This document shows, one piece after another, positions 1-12,455 of a stretch of DNA of 64,000 bases. Position 1 is the stretch's first letter, and each line of letters begins with the position of its first letter. The notes beneath the pieces were generated by a model. The model saw nothing but the letters and a program-made list of their open reading frames with translations. It was not told the DNA's origin and did not search any database. The stretch is from Spinacia oleracea (lineage: Eukaryota; Streptophyta; Magnoliopsida; Caryophyllales; Amaranthaceae). Position numbers and translations under genes: made by a program. The stretch covers positions 89,012,810-89,076,809 of the forward strand of contig NC_079489.1 of NCBI RefSeq assembly GCF_020520425.1. Direction: 5' to 3'.

Positions 1-2420
1 GCTCCTCCTCCAGGCCACATTGGTCTGTATTCATACCATCTTGACTTCGGTCTGCGATTTCCCCTTGACCCAACCTTGGTCAAGTTTTTGAAGGCCTTCA
101 ATGTTTCTCTGGCGCAACTCCATCCGTTTGCTATGTGGACCTTGGTCTGCTATTTGTGGGTTGTTCGTTTCAAGGGCATTCCTGAGACCCTGTCCCTATG
201 AAAGCGGTTGCATTGCATCAGAAGTAGTGACAACAAGAGAGAGAGTGTTGGTTGGTTCACTACGTATACTGCCCGAGGCAAGATGTCGTGTTTGGGAAAT
301 CCCACTAGGCAGAGGGAATGGAAAGACCGTTTCTTCTAGCTCAAGGTTCCTTCTGATTTCCGTTTACCTCTCACTTTTGTTCCTCCAAATGGCAAGATGA
401 AGGGTGTGGAAGTTCTGACTGGTCACAATCTGGAGGACGCTGCCTTTGAGTGGTTTGATTCCATGGTCAAGCGTGATGACAATGGTAAGGAAATTGGTCG
501 TGCTCCCAAGAACTGGCTTCCGCAGTCTAGTTATATTCTACAGAATGACATTCTTTATGCTATGCACTTGTGCAATACTCATCCCCACGGTAATTTTTCC
601 TTTTATCCTCTTTTTGTACTTAGTTTTTTTTTTGTGTGTTTTTTAGCTTATACATTCTTCTCTTTTTGTGTTCTAATACTTTGTGCCTTTACCATGGTAG
701 GTCGCCAACATCTCGAAATGGGTCCTCTGGGGCTGGCTGATGATGGTACCCCTGTGACCAACGAGCCTGTTGAGGTGCCTGCTGATGCTTATCAGACCAT
801 AGCCGATGTTGTTGGCGGGAGCAGGGCCAGCTCTCGTCGTACTACTCGGGGAGGGAGCTCTGCGGCTGGTCTCTCTAGTAGGGGAGGGAGCTCTATTGGT
901 GGTCGTTTTGGCCGGGGAGGGAGCTCTGCTGGAGTGAGTATACGCACAGGTACCTCTGCGTCCCCCCTAGCCCTGCTACTCGAGTGGTTTCTGCCACTCC
1001 ATCCTCTGCGCGACGTGGCCAGACCACTCAAGGGGGGAGCACTCTTTCGGGCCATCGTCGCCCTTGCTCTGCCATTGAGGGGACGTCGGCGGATGCTGCG
1101 GGGACCGCCGCGGATTGCCCGCGGTCTGCCCAAGCAGACCAAATTGTAGACTCCTCTGCGTCTGAGCCGGTGGAGATTGTAGAAGAGGAGCGAGACGTTC
1201 CTTTTTTGCAGCGCGAGGGTAAGCGTCATTGCACTGGGGAGAGTTCTAGGCCGCAGGAGCAGGCTCCGCAGGCCCAAGCTTCTATTCTTGCTAACCAAAG
1301 TAATGCTTCCCTTCTTACTTCTTCTGCTGCTCTAGCTGCTTACCTGGAGGAGCAACTAAAATTGCCTGAGTAATCCCTTCCAGAATATGCGAACATTCGC
1401 AACAACGAGTTTTTAGAGAAGGAGTTTATCGATGTTCGCCAAGAGGTGAACACGGAAATGGCTGCGTTCTTCCCCCGGGGCGTATTAGCGAAGACATCTT
1501 CGTTCCAAACTGGGATGTTAGGTCGAATGAGTTCCTGTATGCCAGCTTCCCTGAGAAAGGTAGGACTTTGGCATATCAGATGCTTCGAGGTATATCATTG
1601 CCAACTGATCATCCTCGTGAGCGTATTTACACCCCGGGGGGCAATGCTTGCCAAAAAGTGTTGGAGGTAAGCTCTTTATAGCTTTTGACCTTGTTCTTTG
1701 ATCATGACCTTTCTTGGATATTTTTGTAATCTTTCTTTAACTTGTACCCCCCCCCCCTTTTTTAGGCTGGGGGTGGAGCTCACCGACTTTTCATCTATTA
1801 CCAGAGGAAGTATGATCAGCATTTGGCCTTGCTGGAGGAAAGAGATAGGCAGATTCAGGATTTAACCTTGGAGGTTGAGAGGGCCTCTTCCTCACTGACG
1901 ATTGCCAATGCCAATGTGCAGTCTATCTCGCTTGAGAGAGATAATCTTGCTAACGAGGTGGTAGCTCTGCGTCCTGCTGGGGAAAATTTGGCCAAGGCGC
2001 AGGAGGAGTTAGAAGCTGAGAGAAAACGCACTGAGGAGTTGGTGGAGCAACTAAACCTAGTTGAGCTGAGACATGCAGGAAGATCTCCGTCGTTCTGTCC
2101 AGAAGGAGGTGGCCGCCGCAGTGCGAGAGTTCTATCGCTCTGATCAACAATATGCTCTTTTAACCTACAGGTACGATGGTGGGTGGAAAGCATCTTCTTT
2201 GATCATTAAGCGCAATTATCCACAAATCAACTAGGCCTTGGTCGAGGAAGATTGGTTAGCTGACTTACACCTTACCATTTTGAGGGAGTTGCGAGAAGCC
2301 GAAGCCTCCGGGAGCCATATCGTAAAGCCAGATAAAGTGCCCGATTTCTGTGTTGAGAACCTTCACCCTGGAGATCTACCCTTTTCAGACGAGGATGATG
2401 GTGAAGGCAACAATGAATAA
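1..2420 (+). pseudogene. Extra ORF of the Tat element (putative gypsy-type transposon domain protein), spliced and broken
   Basis: Frame 1 is open from the left edge to a stop at 199-201, continues in frame to a second stop near 337, and then runs to 589. The translation (motifs HLDFGLRFPLDP, FNVSLAQLHPFA) resembles the plant putative gypsy-type transposon domain (PF04195-like). A GT-AG intron fits 590-700 and a second fits 1667-1765. After it comes a coiled-coil segment (about 1800-2065, motif LEERDRQIQDLTLEVE), then an acidic C-terminus ending in DEDDGEGNNE with stop at 2418-2420. Breaks include stops at 199-201, near 337 and near 2232, a frame change near 960 and another near 2070. It runs antisense to gag-pol, as expected for the extra ORF between pol and the 3' LTR of Tat elements. 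The N-terminus is outside the window. Family assignment rests on recognition of the pattern, not on a search. Confidence 0.65.
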
Positions 2421-3308
2421 TGGGTTTGGCGGCTATCACCTTGTTCTTCCTGCGTTACTGGGCCCTTTATGTAATCCTTCACTTTGAATAATGTTATTTC
2501 GCACTATGTTAGATTTTTGTGGCAGTTGTAATGCCTTGAAACAATGTTGATAACTCTTTCTCGTTTTTATTTGGGTTGTTTTCGCTGCCCGGGCCATTTT
2601 GTAGGGTTGTCTTGTATATTCTCTTCTGTGTTTAATGAAGGTATAGCCGCCTGTCATTAATATGCTGAAATGTGTTCTTTGCTTTGTATGCTTTTTGTAT
2701 TCAGCTTTGTATGATATGTGTTAGGTACTTGGTCAATATTTACTTTGGCTGGTGTTCATTAGAACAAAATTTTAGCTTTTGTGGCCGTTGCGACAGAGCG
2801 AGATTTGTAAACCGCCCTGTGATGTTTATTTCCGTCTACTTAGAATTTGAGTTGTTTTGGCTCTGGCCAGAACAGAGCTTATTAATCGTTTTGCAATGTT
2901 TAGTCTAGTCTTTTGGGAAACTTTGATCTTGAATTTTTTTTGGCTTTGGCCAGGACAAAACTCGTAAATCGTTCTATGATGTTTCATTCAGCTATTTAAT
3001 TCGTAAATCGTTCTGCGATGTTTCATTCAGCTTTTGGGATGCTTTGATTTTGAATTGTTCTGGCTTTGGCCAGAACAAAACTCGTAAATCGTTCTGCGAT
3101 GTTTCACCGAAAGTTCCATCGTGATGCTATCCGCCAGTTAGCTTGGTTGATCAGACCAAGTTAACTGTGGAGAGTATGCTTCACGATGTGCACCTTGGTT
3201 ACTTAATCCGATATATCGTTTAGTCTAGTCTTTTGGGAAACTTTGATCTTGAATTGTTTTTGGCTTTGGCCAGGACAAAACTCGTAAATCGTTCTACGAT
3301 GTTTCATT
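2421..3308. repeat. Tandem-repeat 3' region of the Tat element, part 1
   Basis: AT-rich non-coding DNA in which a module of about 60-85 bp recurs: a run such as ctggctttggccagaac, then actcgtaaatcgttctgcga, then tgtttcattcagctttt. Diverged copies start near 2780, 2860, 2930, 3000, 3060 and 3240. A larger block (ccatcgtgatgctatccgcc through cttaatccgatatat, about 3117-3215) recurs at about 14017-14117. The array is cut by Copia-1 at 3308/3309. Variable tandem repeats in this position are known from Tat/Retand elements. The first 300 bp (2421-2740) show no clear structure. Confidence 0.7.
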
Positions 3309-4690
3309 TGAAGGAAATAATGCCCTTGGTCCAAGTATGCATTCTATGTTAAGTCTAATAAATGCGGTTCAGTATTAATTAACAAGTTAATAAATCAGTG
3401 AGATCAAGTGAGCTGAATGCCTAGCTAGAGGCCGCTTCAGTTCAAGTGGAATTAATGATATTAATCCACAGCTTACTCTTGACTGAACCCGTAGGGTCAC
3501 ACAAATAGCACGTAAACGGATCAAGTATTTAATGGCATTAAATACTCCATCTATGAATATTCGGAACCGACGGATCTTGGTTTCAGTGGGAGCTAAGATC
3601 GTCACAGGCAAGAAATGAATACTCCGGAAACGATGATATTGCCGGAAACGGAAATATGGATCGTATCGGAAATATGAATATTATCCAAGTCGTAGATGTT
3701 GCCGGAAACGGAAACATGGTACGTATCGGAAAATATTATTGGAAATGGAAATATTACCAGAATCGGAAATATTGCCGGAAACGGAAATATTGTCAGAATC
3801 GGAAATATTGCCGGAATCGGAAAATAATTCCGGAAACGGAAATATTAAATATTTGTTCGAAACGGAAATTAATTCCGGAATCGGAAATATTAAATATTGT
3901 TCGTATCGGAAATAGATTCCGGAAATGGAAATTTAATCGGAAGCGTATCGTACGAATTAGCATCGGACGAGGCTTGCCGGACGAAGGCCCAGCACGAAGC
4001 CGGGGCCATCGCCCAGCAAGCATGCGCGCCACAAGCCCAGCCAAGGCAGCGCCCAGGCCTACCGCAAGGCAGGCCCAGCGCGCGCCAAGGGCCACGGCTG
4101 CGTGGGTCGTGCTGCGCGGGCTGCTGCTCGCACGCGCATGGGCAGCCCTTGTGGCTGCCGTGTGTGTGTGAGTTTGTGCTCATGCGTGATTCCTGAATCT
4201 ACAAGAGTCAGTGTATGATTAAATTTCTATTCCTAATTGGATAAATTAATTAAATAGAATTCATGTAGGATTCTAATTCCAATTAATTCGCATCCTACTA
4301 GGATTACGATTCCTTTTCCATAACTCTATAAATAAAGGCCTAGGGGTCATAATTTATACACAAGTTTCAAAGTATTCAAAAGTGAGTTTTTGAGAGAAAA
4401 TCAAACACACATCTTGCTCAAAAGTGCCGAAATTTTCTAGTACCTTAAGGGCGATTCTAGTTGGTCAATCTTAAGGCGGATCCGGACGTGCTGTGGACTA
4501 TCTACGGAGGGACGACACTTGGAGTCCTAAAAGACTTGTTCTTGTTCGGTTCGGGCGCAGCTAGGGAGGGCACGCAACAAAGAGTATGCATCTAATTATG
4601 CTATATGATTATGTGTAAATAATATGTTGTCCTGGGTTAATGGTTGTTTCCGCATGATTTATGTAACGTCATATGTATCATAACCTAACA
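3309..4690 (+). repeat. Copia-1 5' LTR
   Basis: Starts tgaaggaaataatgccc and ends cataacctaaca. The U3 part holds a dense run of imperfect ggaaatatt / ccggaaacggaaatatt units (about 3620-3945), then a GC-rich block (3960-4170) rich in gcccagc and gccaag words, then a TATA box at 4327-4334. Open frames in this LTR (for example 3656-4171) exist because the short repeats lack stops. They are shared with the other LTR and show no protein-like features. Confidence 0.95.
4327..4334 (+). promoter_or_regulatory. TATA box of the Copia-1 5' LTR promoter
   Basis: tataaata within ctctataaataaaggcc, the only canonical TATA box in this LTR. The same motif recurs at 13491-13498, 16497-16504 and 25283-25290 (+), and as its complement at 39957-39964 and 50914-50921 in Copia-3. 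The U3-R boundary should lie 25-35 bp downstream; this is inference. Confidence 0.6.
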
Positions 4691-4691
4691 G

Positions 4692-4705
4692 TGGTATCAC
4701 GAGCC
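4692..4705 (+). other. Copia-1 primer binding site
   Basis: tggtatcacgagcc begins one base after the LTR end. It closely matches the classic copia PBS complementary to initiator methionyl tRNA (tggtatcagagc), with small differences in the middle. The same sequence follows the Copia-2 5' LTR at 16862-16876. Confidence 0.8.
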
Positions 4706-5439
4706 CCTTATTATTTTCATAATCTAAATTGCATGAACATGGTTAAATATTACAAATTTGCAAGAATTAAAAGGGGTGATTAATTTTCGTAATTGTTAAT
4801 TAATTGCAAATTGCGTTTATTTAATTATATGTACGCAGTTTTTCGGCAGTTTCTTCATTACTCATCCGAATTGAGTGATTTTTGTGTCAATTCCGCATGT
4901 AAAAGGCATTCTAAAATTTTGACAAAAATAGTATTTTTCTGCCGAACCCAGAATTCTCAAATTCGAAGCCTAACTATGACTTTTCGAAGGTTTTAGTTTT
5001 TCGAATGCAAAATTTCGTAAATTTAAGATGTTAAATTAAATATTTGCGATTCTTGTTGATAAATCTTGAATTTTTGATTGACCTACTGCATATGTTTAAC
5101 AAGTTTGAATGCCTAGTCTTGTTAATTATGCAATCTAATTTGTAATTATGATTAATTTGTTGAAAATTAGAATAATTTAGAATTAATTTGATTTTCATAA
5201 TTAATTGTAATTTAATTAGAAACCTATGATTAAAAACCACCATAAAAATTGTAAATTTACGATAAATTTTAATTTTTTATGACCTAGACTTGAATCCATA
5301 TCAATCAGAAATCAATTAGATAATAAATTTTCGATTTTTCGCCCTAAAATTATGAAATTAATAATATTTATTAATTTGTCATTAATTTTAAATATAAATT
5401 TTAAATTTTTATGCGATTCGTTCAAATAACTTGCACGCA
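4706..5439 (+). other. Copia-1 leader, AT-rich part
   Basis: Non-coding AT-rich leader between the PBS and the GC-rich insert. It is closely similar to 16877-17598 in Copia-2 and, reversed, to about 50220-50677 in Copia-3. I see no supported gene. The open frame at 4793-4996 is not protein-like. Confidence 0.6.
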
Positions 5440-6240
5440 CGAAGCAATGGACGCTTCGTGTTACCCTTAAGGGGTGTTGTATAATGCGGGCATGCGACGA
5501 CGAGCAAGGGAGCTCGTGGCCCGTGCGGCACGAATGCAATGAGCAAGGGCGTAGTGCACGAGCACAAGGCAGAAGCCCTGCCTTGTGTCGTGTGCCACGA
5601 GCAATGAACGAATGGGCATGGGCGAAGGGCGAGCCAAGGCAGTCGCGTGTGGGCAGCAAGCGAGCTGCGCCACAACGCGCGCTGCCTCGCACAAGTGCGC
5701 GCAGCCTCGCGCGCAGCGAGCGCAAGCTCGCGTGCCACGAGCGCTGCGCCCAGCACTGCTCGCGCGCGCAGCGCGCGATGTCGCTCGCCCAGCGAGCGAT
5801 GTCGCGCACCAGCGAGCGATGGCTCGCGCGCGCAGCGCGCGATGTCGCTCGCCCAGCGAGCGATGTCGCGCACCAGCGAGCGATGGCTCGCGCCAGCGAG
5901 CGATGCCTCGCGTGCGCAGCGCGCGATGTCGCTCGCCCAGCGAGCGATGGCTCGCGCCAGCGAGCGATGCCTCGCGTGCGCAGCGCGCGATGTCGCTCGC
6001 CCAGCGAGCGATGTCGCGCCCCAGCGAGCGATGGCTCGCGCGCACAGCGAGCGAGCCAGCGCGCCCAGCGAGCGATCTCGCGCGCGCACTGCGAGCGATA
6101 GCTCGCGTGCGATGGGGCGCTGTGCGGAGGCTTGCGATGAGACAGCAGCAGCTATGCGACGAGCGCATGGGCTGCGCGCACATGGCCAGCAATGGCTGTG
6201 TGCGTACGGCCCATGGGCGTGCAACGCGTAGGGTGTTTGC
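5440..6240 (+). repeat. GC-rich palindromic tandem array in the Copia-1 leader
   Basis: An abrupt GC-rich island inside AT-rich leader. Its core (about 5690-6110) is a tandem array of words such as gctcgcccagcgagcgatg and ggctcgcgccagcgagcgat. The marker gatgtcgctc falls at 5777, 5841, 5925 and 5989, giving spacings of 64, 84 and 64 bp, that is a 64-bp unit with an occasional extra ~20-bp subunit. Units are near-palindromic (gctcgc...gcgagc) and should fold into hairpins. Overlapping long open frames on both strands (Ala/Arg/Ser-rich) follow from this composition and are not called as genes. Copia-2 (17600-18135) and Copia-3 (49755-50195) hold a related GC-rich block without the array. Confidence 0.85.
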
Positions 6241-8459
6241 GTTACGATTAGATCGTTTTGAATGTTTAATTTGAAAATTTCAGTTCACGTAATTTTAATT
6301 AATTTTAAAATTAATAATTTGAATTAATTTCTTGGATTTTAATTTTGAATATTATAATTATAATAAATGGAATTTATTCTAATTATTTTACTAAAATTAA
6401 AATCATGAATTAATTTAAATGCGACTGAAATTAAATTAAATTTTTGGATTCAATTATAAATTGATATGAGCTTTAAATTTTAATTAAATTTGTATGTTTC
6501 CGGTTAGACTAGAAATACATTTTTATGTTTAAAATTAGTAAAGCATATGAATTTATTGGTTTGAGTGGGAGCGCTTTTTAGTCATAAACTCTTGATTAGG
6601 TCTACAAATCCTTAAGGTTAAAACAACTCGATTAGAATTAATAAGGACTGAATAATTGGTAGATTATTGGTGCCCTTGATTAATTGCTGCAAATGTTTAC
6701 GTGATGCATAATGTGTTTTACTAACCAGCTATGTGGGCCATTCATGATAATGAATGGGTGAATGGTATATATTGTATATGTACTGTTTTGCAGGTTATGA
6801 AGTGACTAGTATGGCCCAAATAGGATAGAAAATATGGTCTGCGTACCATTAATTTGAATGTAATTGGTCTAAAGTACCAAAGTTATTTTTCAATTCAAAT
6901 ATGGTCTGCGAACCATCAAATAGTTGTAATTAGTTATAGCTTATCCTATTTGAAGAAAATGGTGCCTCCCACGGAGATTTTCAAGACGGACTTTGAAGTC
7001 AAAGCTTCAAGATGAAGTCGGGCCATACTAGATCACAAATATCTTATGCATGTTTTAAGTTATTTATTGTTTTAAATATGTCTTAAAATGCATGAGATCA
7101 AAAGCTTGATTATGTTGCATGATTAAGGATTTTAGTTCACTTAAAATCTAACCAACATAGTAAGAGCCTTAAGTTCCAAACTTAAAAAAAATTGAGTTAA
7201 AAGGTGCCATGCCAAAATATACACTTGCTTGGATATCCTTTACATCAATCTAGTAATAGTTTTCGCTCAGCGAGGTGTTACTTATTGGTCCTAAAGGGGC
7301 AAGGTACACAAATAATTGTGAGTACATGTTAGTTTTGGTGAAACTCAACGATATAAGTAAGGAGTCCTTTTATGTCGTGGCAAAATCGATAGGTTTACCT
7401 AATAAGTTCTTAGACGTACCTATCAACCAAGAGTAGTTTCTAGACTATTAGCAAAAGGCTTTTGCTTACCTAAAATGTTTTAGAATTGAGTCGACAAACT
7501 GTGCTTAATTCTTCAATGGTTTTAGGGTCTTGGAATCATTTTATTCACACCTGCCGGAACAATAAAATCGAATAAAATGCTAATAACTTGTTTGAATTGC
7601 ATGGTTGCTTTAATTTCAAGTTATTATTCATGATAAATGTTTAGACTTTGCATGCTTCAATGTATGTTTTAATTATTGTTTATAATTAAATATCTTGCAC
7701 TGCAATAAATCCTTTTAGAAAGGTAACAGTAAATTTCCTCGATTGGTAGTGAATCCAAGAACGATTCACGGAAAAGAGAGAAAATGAGCAATTTAAAATG
7801 TACGTTTCTTATATCGACTTTTATGGTTGTTTTCGAATATCAAAATCGAATGGCAAACCAATTGGTGCTTGTGAATTCAAAATACACTGTAGTTTTGAGA
7901 TCATAAAGCATTGAGCTTAAACGCTCAGCTTTACCAATGGTTAACAACCTAATATCTTTGTCCATTTAATTCTCGAATGAGTCTAGTTCCTAGACATTCG
8001 AATAGATCGATGCTTAGAGAACTTTAGAAGCTTCTGGTAAGATCATCCAGTTGAAATATAATGTTCAACATAAATTAAAATGGTAAGAACTTTGTTGTAG
8101 TGACATTGGACATGTCTAAACAAAGTATAAAAGTCAACACTAAAGATTCAATTCTTAAGACTATAAGAAAGGGTACAAGAAATAGGAAAACAGAGGAACA
8201 AATGAAAGGAATTTACGATTCGGTTTCTACCTATAAATTTATGTTTAAAGAGAAGTGACCTAGCAATCAAACTTCCTTGGTATCATATACCGCTTGAGGT
8301 TCTTACTTCGGTAATAACTCAAATAATGGAAGCTAGGATACACTAATGACCTACAAGTGGGAAATGAAGCATGGCAATGCTACATTAGTTGTAGGGTCAT
8401 CTAGTTTGTTTTAAGTCCTTTCAAAGGCTGGAACTTAATGGCTATTTTATTCCATAATC
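6241..8459 (+). other. Copia-1 interior, gag-equivalent region without recognisable reading frame
   Basis: AT-rich sequence conserved in order with Copia-2 (about 18136-20400) and Copia-3 (reversed). No open frame or zinc knuckle is recognisable, although gag is expected here between the leader and integrase. A short duplicated motif, atggtctgcg(t/a)accat, occurs near 6834 and 6901. Either gag has decayed beyond recognition or the family carries other sequence here. Confidence 0.5.
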
Positions 8460-11400
8460 AGCATACCTAAATTTCTGCTTCAAACACAGAAAGACTCACA
8501 TTCAGAAGAACAAAAACAATGCTTGTTTGTTTGTTTATTTGAATGAAATGGTCAATTACTGGTTGAGTCAATATGCTTGATTAAAACAAACAACTCTTTA
8601 AAGAACTTTACTAGGTTCAAATCAAACCCTTGATTTGAGTTCCATTAAATCTTTGGCATTGTTGCTTAGACCATATCAACAAGTTAACATTCATAAGCTC
8701 TATTTTGATGGACTTTTGAAAGTTGGTTGATTTCTAGATCAACTTAAGACAAGCTAGTCTTACTTGTTGAAAGTAACAAAGAATATGAACTATTGTTAGA
8801 ACGCCTAGACGATAGAGTTCAAAGCTAAAGAAAGGTTTTATGACTTTATTATTTCACATGGATTTGAGTGAATATAGGTTTATTTACTCAAATGTGATAT
8901 AAGTTGAATCTGTTTGGCTAGTTCAAAGATTCAGAAGTATAAAATCCACTTGGCAAGAAATCATAAAGATCTAGGCTAGATCATGTTGATGATTACTTGA
9001 GACCAAATATGATCATCAATGATTGTGTGTTCACAATCTAGGTCCATAAGATATGGCATATCTACGTTGGAATGATCGAAGTCAATTAGTACTTGATTCG
9101 ATCAATGATGAATCATAAAGACTTTTCCTATAATTTCTAAAACAAAATGCTCAACTACCACCAAACTAAACCAAATTCGTCAAAGCTATTGAAAAGTAAT
9201 TTCAGAATATCTTTTCATAATATATCTAAAGAGTTCCTAAACTCAGTGGGAGCTTAGTGTTTGTTATTCAACAAACTAAGGCCCAAGCATAGATATATGT
9301 TTCATTGTGATTTATTCAAATGAGACACAAGGGTATTGTTTCTACCACGAATTTTTGAGAACATAATGTTTGTTTGCTCGAAATAATGTCCTTTTGGAGA
9401 TTCGTTTCCAAAATGACAAGTGGGAGAAAATAGACCTCGAAAGTTTTCGAGGCGAACAACAAACATAAACGGACATTCCGGAGGCTTTTCGAAGCGCTTC
9501 AGAAAATCCGAACTTATTCTTTAAGGACGTTAGAAGTGGCTTTAAAGAATAGATATCTCTTAGAAGACTTTACGAGTGCTTCAAGGAGAACAGAATATTC
9601 AAAGGACTTTCAAGTGGCTATTGATATTCTATTTGTTTGATGTTCTATACCCAAGTAGGCATAGAATTCAAGTCACTGAAACTATGAGATTCTTCTATTA
9701 GATAGTGAAGAAACATAGAGATCAGGTCAATGAAACTATGAGATTCTTCTATTAAATAGTAAAGAAACCTACAACTTGCAGTCAAACTAAAAGAAGTGAC
9801 TTGTAAGAAAGCTATGACGAAACCTAGATTCCCTAAAATGGTTAGAGGCCATATATAGACTCAAATGTTTTAAATGGTTAGAGGCCATAAAACATACTCA
9901 ATGCTTTGATGACAAAATTGAAATTTTGTTGATTTGCAAGAATGGGTTCACACCTATTGGTTGCAAGTTTGTTTTAAGGATAAAAACCATCAAACATGGA
10001 ATTGTGTTCACACACAAAGCTAGATTAGTTGCTAAAGGTTACAAGCAAATTCATGGTGTGAATTGTGTTGAAACCTCATGCATAATCGTAATGCTCAAGT
10101 CTATAATTCAAGCAATGATTGCGTATTGGTACATATAGCAATTGGATGACAAAACGTATTCCTCAATCAAATGTTGGAATAAACTATGTACATGGTATGT
10201 CATAGGATTTGTGGATCCAAATAAATGCTTGAAAGAGAAAGCTAGCTTATAAAATCTAAGTACAGATTTAAGCAAGCAATTGGGAATTGGAACTGTATTT
10301 TAAGTGAAGCTAATAAGCATTTTAGTTTCATAAAATATACATGATTCTTATACATATATAAGAAGTTTAGTGGGAGTACATAAAAACTTAATTGGTCCTA
10401 TGTGTATCACACACATATCTCTCTATTGTAAAATAAAATTCAAATGCTAATGACTTAGATTTGAGATTATTCATCAATGATGGACCATGGCGAAACTTAG
10501 TACATACTGGGTATTAAGATCTATTTACAAAGATCTTATGATATTGTTTTGGATTAAGTAATGGCATTTACTAAATCAAACACGAAAGTCTCCATTGGAG
10601 ATATTCGACCCATGTGAATAAATCTAAGTAAAAGAATGTTTGAACTATGTATAAGCATTTACTAAGTTAACATCAAAGAATCTAATGAGATTCTTCACCT
10701 ATATTATATGTCAAAGAATTTAGCTGGATTCAGTATCTACTGAAATTGAATGAGCTAAAGTTACATGAATAGAATTCAAATTGGGAATTATTCTGCAAAA
10801 GAATTTATCATGTATGATATAATATGAGGATCGCCAAAAACGTATCGTATGACTTTAGGCATGACGAACATATACCAATCTCTATTGATCTAAGTGAAGA
10901 CCAATTAGATTGAGATCAAGAAAAACTTATGGTACTTGAAAAGGTACATAGGATTACTTCTTGATTCAAGGAAATAAAGATATGCTAAATATTGATGCTA
11001 CACGCATAAACACTGGCAAAGGATCAAACAAGACCCTTTGGAGTTAACCATTGATAAGGACGAGCTATAGAGCATCGTGTTTTGAAATGGCAACATGGAT
11101 TGGAGACCATGAGTTGTTGCGTGGGAAATTAAAAATAGTAATTTCTATGTTCTAAGATATAGTTGAGAGTATTCCACATATCTATGAACTGCTTGGATAA
11201 GTAATTCCAAACAAAGCATCACTAGCAACCTATACAGTTGAAGTAAAGGTAATTATTGCCTAAGAAGCAATAAAACAGGGTTGTTTAAAGTTCTTCACTG
11301 AACTTGGGTAGATCACCTATCTGCTGGCTTGATGGTTCTTCATTGAAAAATGCGTAGAACCACTCTTGAAGCAAGAAAAACGTCTGCTAACTTGATGGTT

Positions 11401-11540
11401 CTTCATTGCAAAATGAGTAAAACCACCATCGAAGTAAGAAAGACTAGATCACATAATAAACAAACTCGAAAAGATCTTATCATCATATCTTGAAGAACAT
11501 TCGATGAAAAGGATATTAAGATTGGCAAAGCATGATAACT
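8460..11540 (+). pseudogene. Fossil copia pol: integrase, RT and RNase H remnants (Copia-1)
   Basis: Three conserved zones of a copia polyprotein appear in the right order but broken across frames. Integrase core traces lie at about 8830-9140; conceptual pieces such as NPLGKK and a PxxxAYLRWN stretch align with the usual catalytic region. RT lies at about 9900-10230, where VFTHKARLVAKGYKQIHGV matches the copia RYKARLVAKG block and a shifted frame follows the FLN...L.E.VYM block. RNase H lies at about 11190-11530, with SKQSIT and FFTELG. Stops and indels interrupt every zone. The same broken frames occur at matching places in Copia-2 and Copia-3, so most damage predates their spread. Only short open stretches remain (for example 9926-10138). 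Confidence 0.75.
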
Positions 11541-12455
11541 AAACCTATGCAACAAGTGAGAAGCAACACTCACGTTGTAGCACTGGAAATCAAGCATAGC
11601 TTTGAATTCCATGAATTGTTTTAGAAGATGGGTTTGAGGCCCATGGTTATAAAACATTGGGGTTGAACATTTATCATATATGAAATGTATTTTCATATTC
11701 CATTTAATCTTGGTTTAGTATTAAATGATGAGTCCCTTCAATTTGACGATATATTCAAGATAGACTGTCAGGACCAGTCCTGTGACTAAGAAATGTCTAT
11801 CAAGTGAACTTGAATGTCAAAGGTTGAAAATGGTCCCTAATCGGAGTTTTCTATAAAATTGGACGCATAGAAAACGTTAGACGACTAGAATGCAAGATGA
11901 CTAGTAGTTCTGTTTCTTGAACTATGTGGACATGGCAATGTCATAATCATTTGCATAGATACTTACTTTGGGAAGACTAGTATCGGACAAGACCTATGAA
12001 ACTTTACTGTAAGAGATGAAAGTCTGTCATAAGTAAATTTCATTAAATTATTAGACACTAAATCCTCAATACCTGAGTGATTTGAGATTACTTGTTTGAG
12101 AACTGGTTGCTTTGACGTTGACCAACCGTCGCACCGTAAAAGGAGGCTATAAAGGCAACGCTCAGGTAATCACCTATCAAACGAAGTCTAATCTCAAGAT
12201 CGCAAGATTGGGATTGTCCTCCCATAAATCGGGATGAGATGCTTAAAAGTTGTACAAGGCCACTCGGAGAGCTAGAAACTGTGAAATGCATGGCCGTGCT
12301 CGGATGAATCATAGGCTATGATTATCTGTTTATTTGATCAGTTGAACTCTGAAACCGAGAAACACCTCTGGACATAATAAGGATGACAACTCTTACCTTA
12401 TGTTCAAGAGCAAGCATCGAGCGACAAAGGAATTAGGAAATGCACACTTGTCCCT
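11541..12455 (+). other. Copia-1 3' untranslated region
   Basis: Non-coding DNA between the RNase H remnant and the polypurine tract. It is collinear with 23350-24288 in Copia-2 and, reversed, with about 40966-41960 in Copia-3. Nothing protein-like is seen. The open frame at 12088-12312 on the minus strand is not conserved as a protein. Confidence 0.5.

Noticed and set aside
792..1298. 168-codon minus-strand frame opposite the Tat extra ORF
   Set aside because: It is the complement of a Gly/Ser/Arg-rich coding stretch with ggggaggg repeats on the plus strand and has no protein-like features.
3656..4171. 171-codon open frame (repeated at 12820-13335) with Tyr/Lys/Arg-rich repeats
   Set aside because: It lies wholly within the LTR, is read through ggaaat repeats that lack stops, and changes frame or is lost in the diverged LTRs.
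5409..6274. Long overlapping open frames on both strands (up to 271 codons), rich in Ala, Arg and Ser
   Set aside because: All frames of a GC-rich palindromic tandem array are open at once, there is no conserved domain, and the block is not conserved as protein in the other copia copies.
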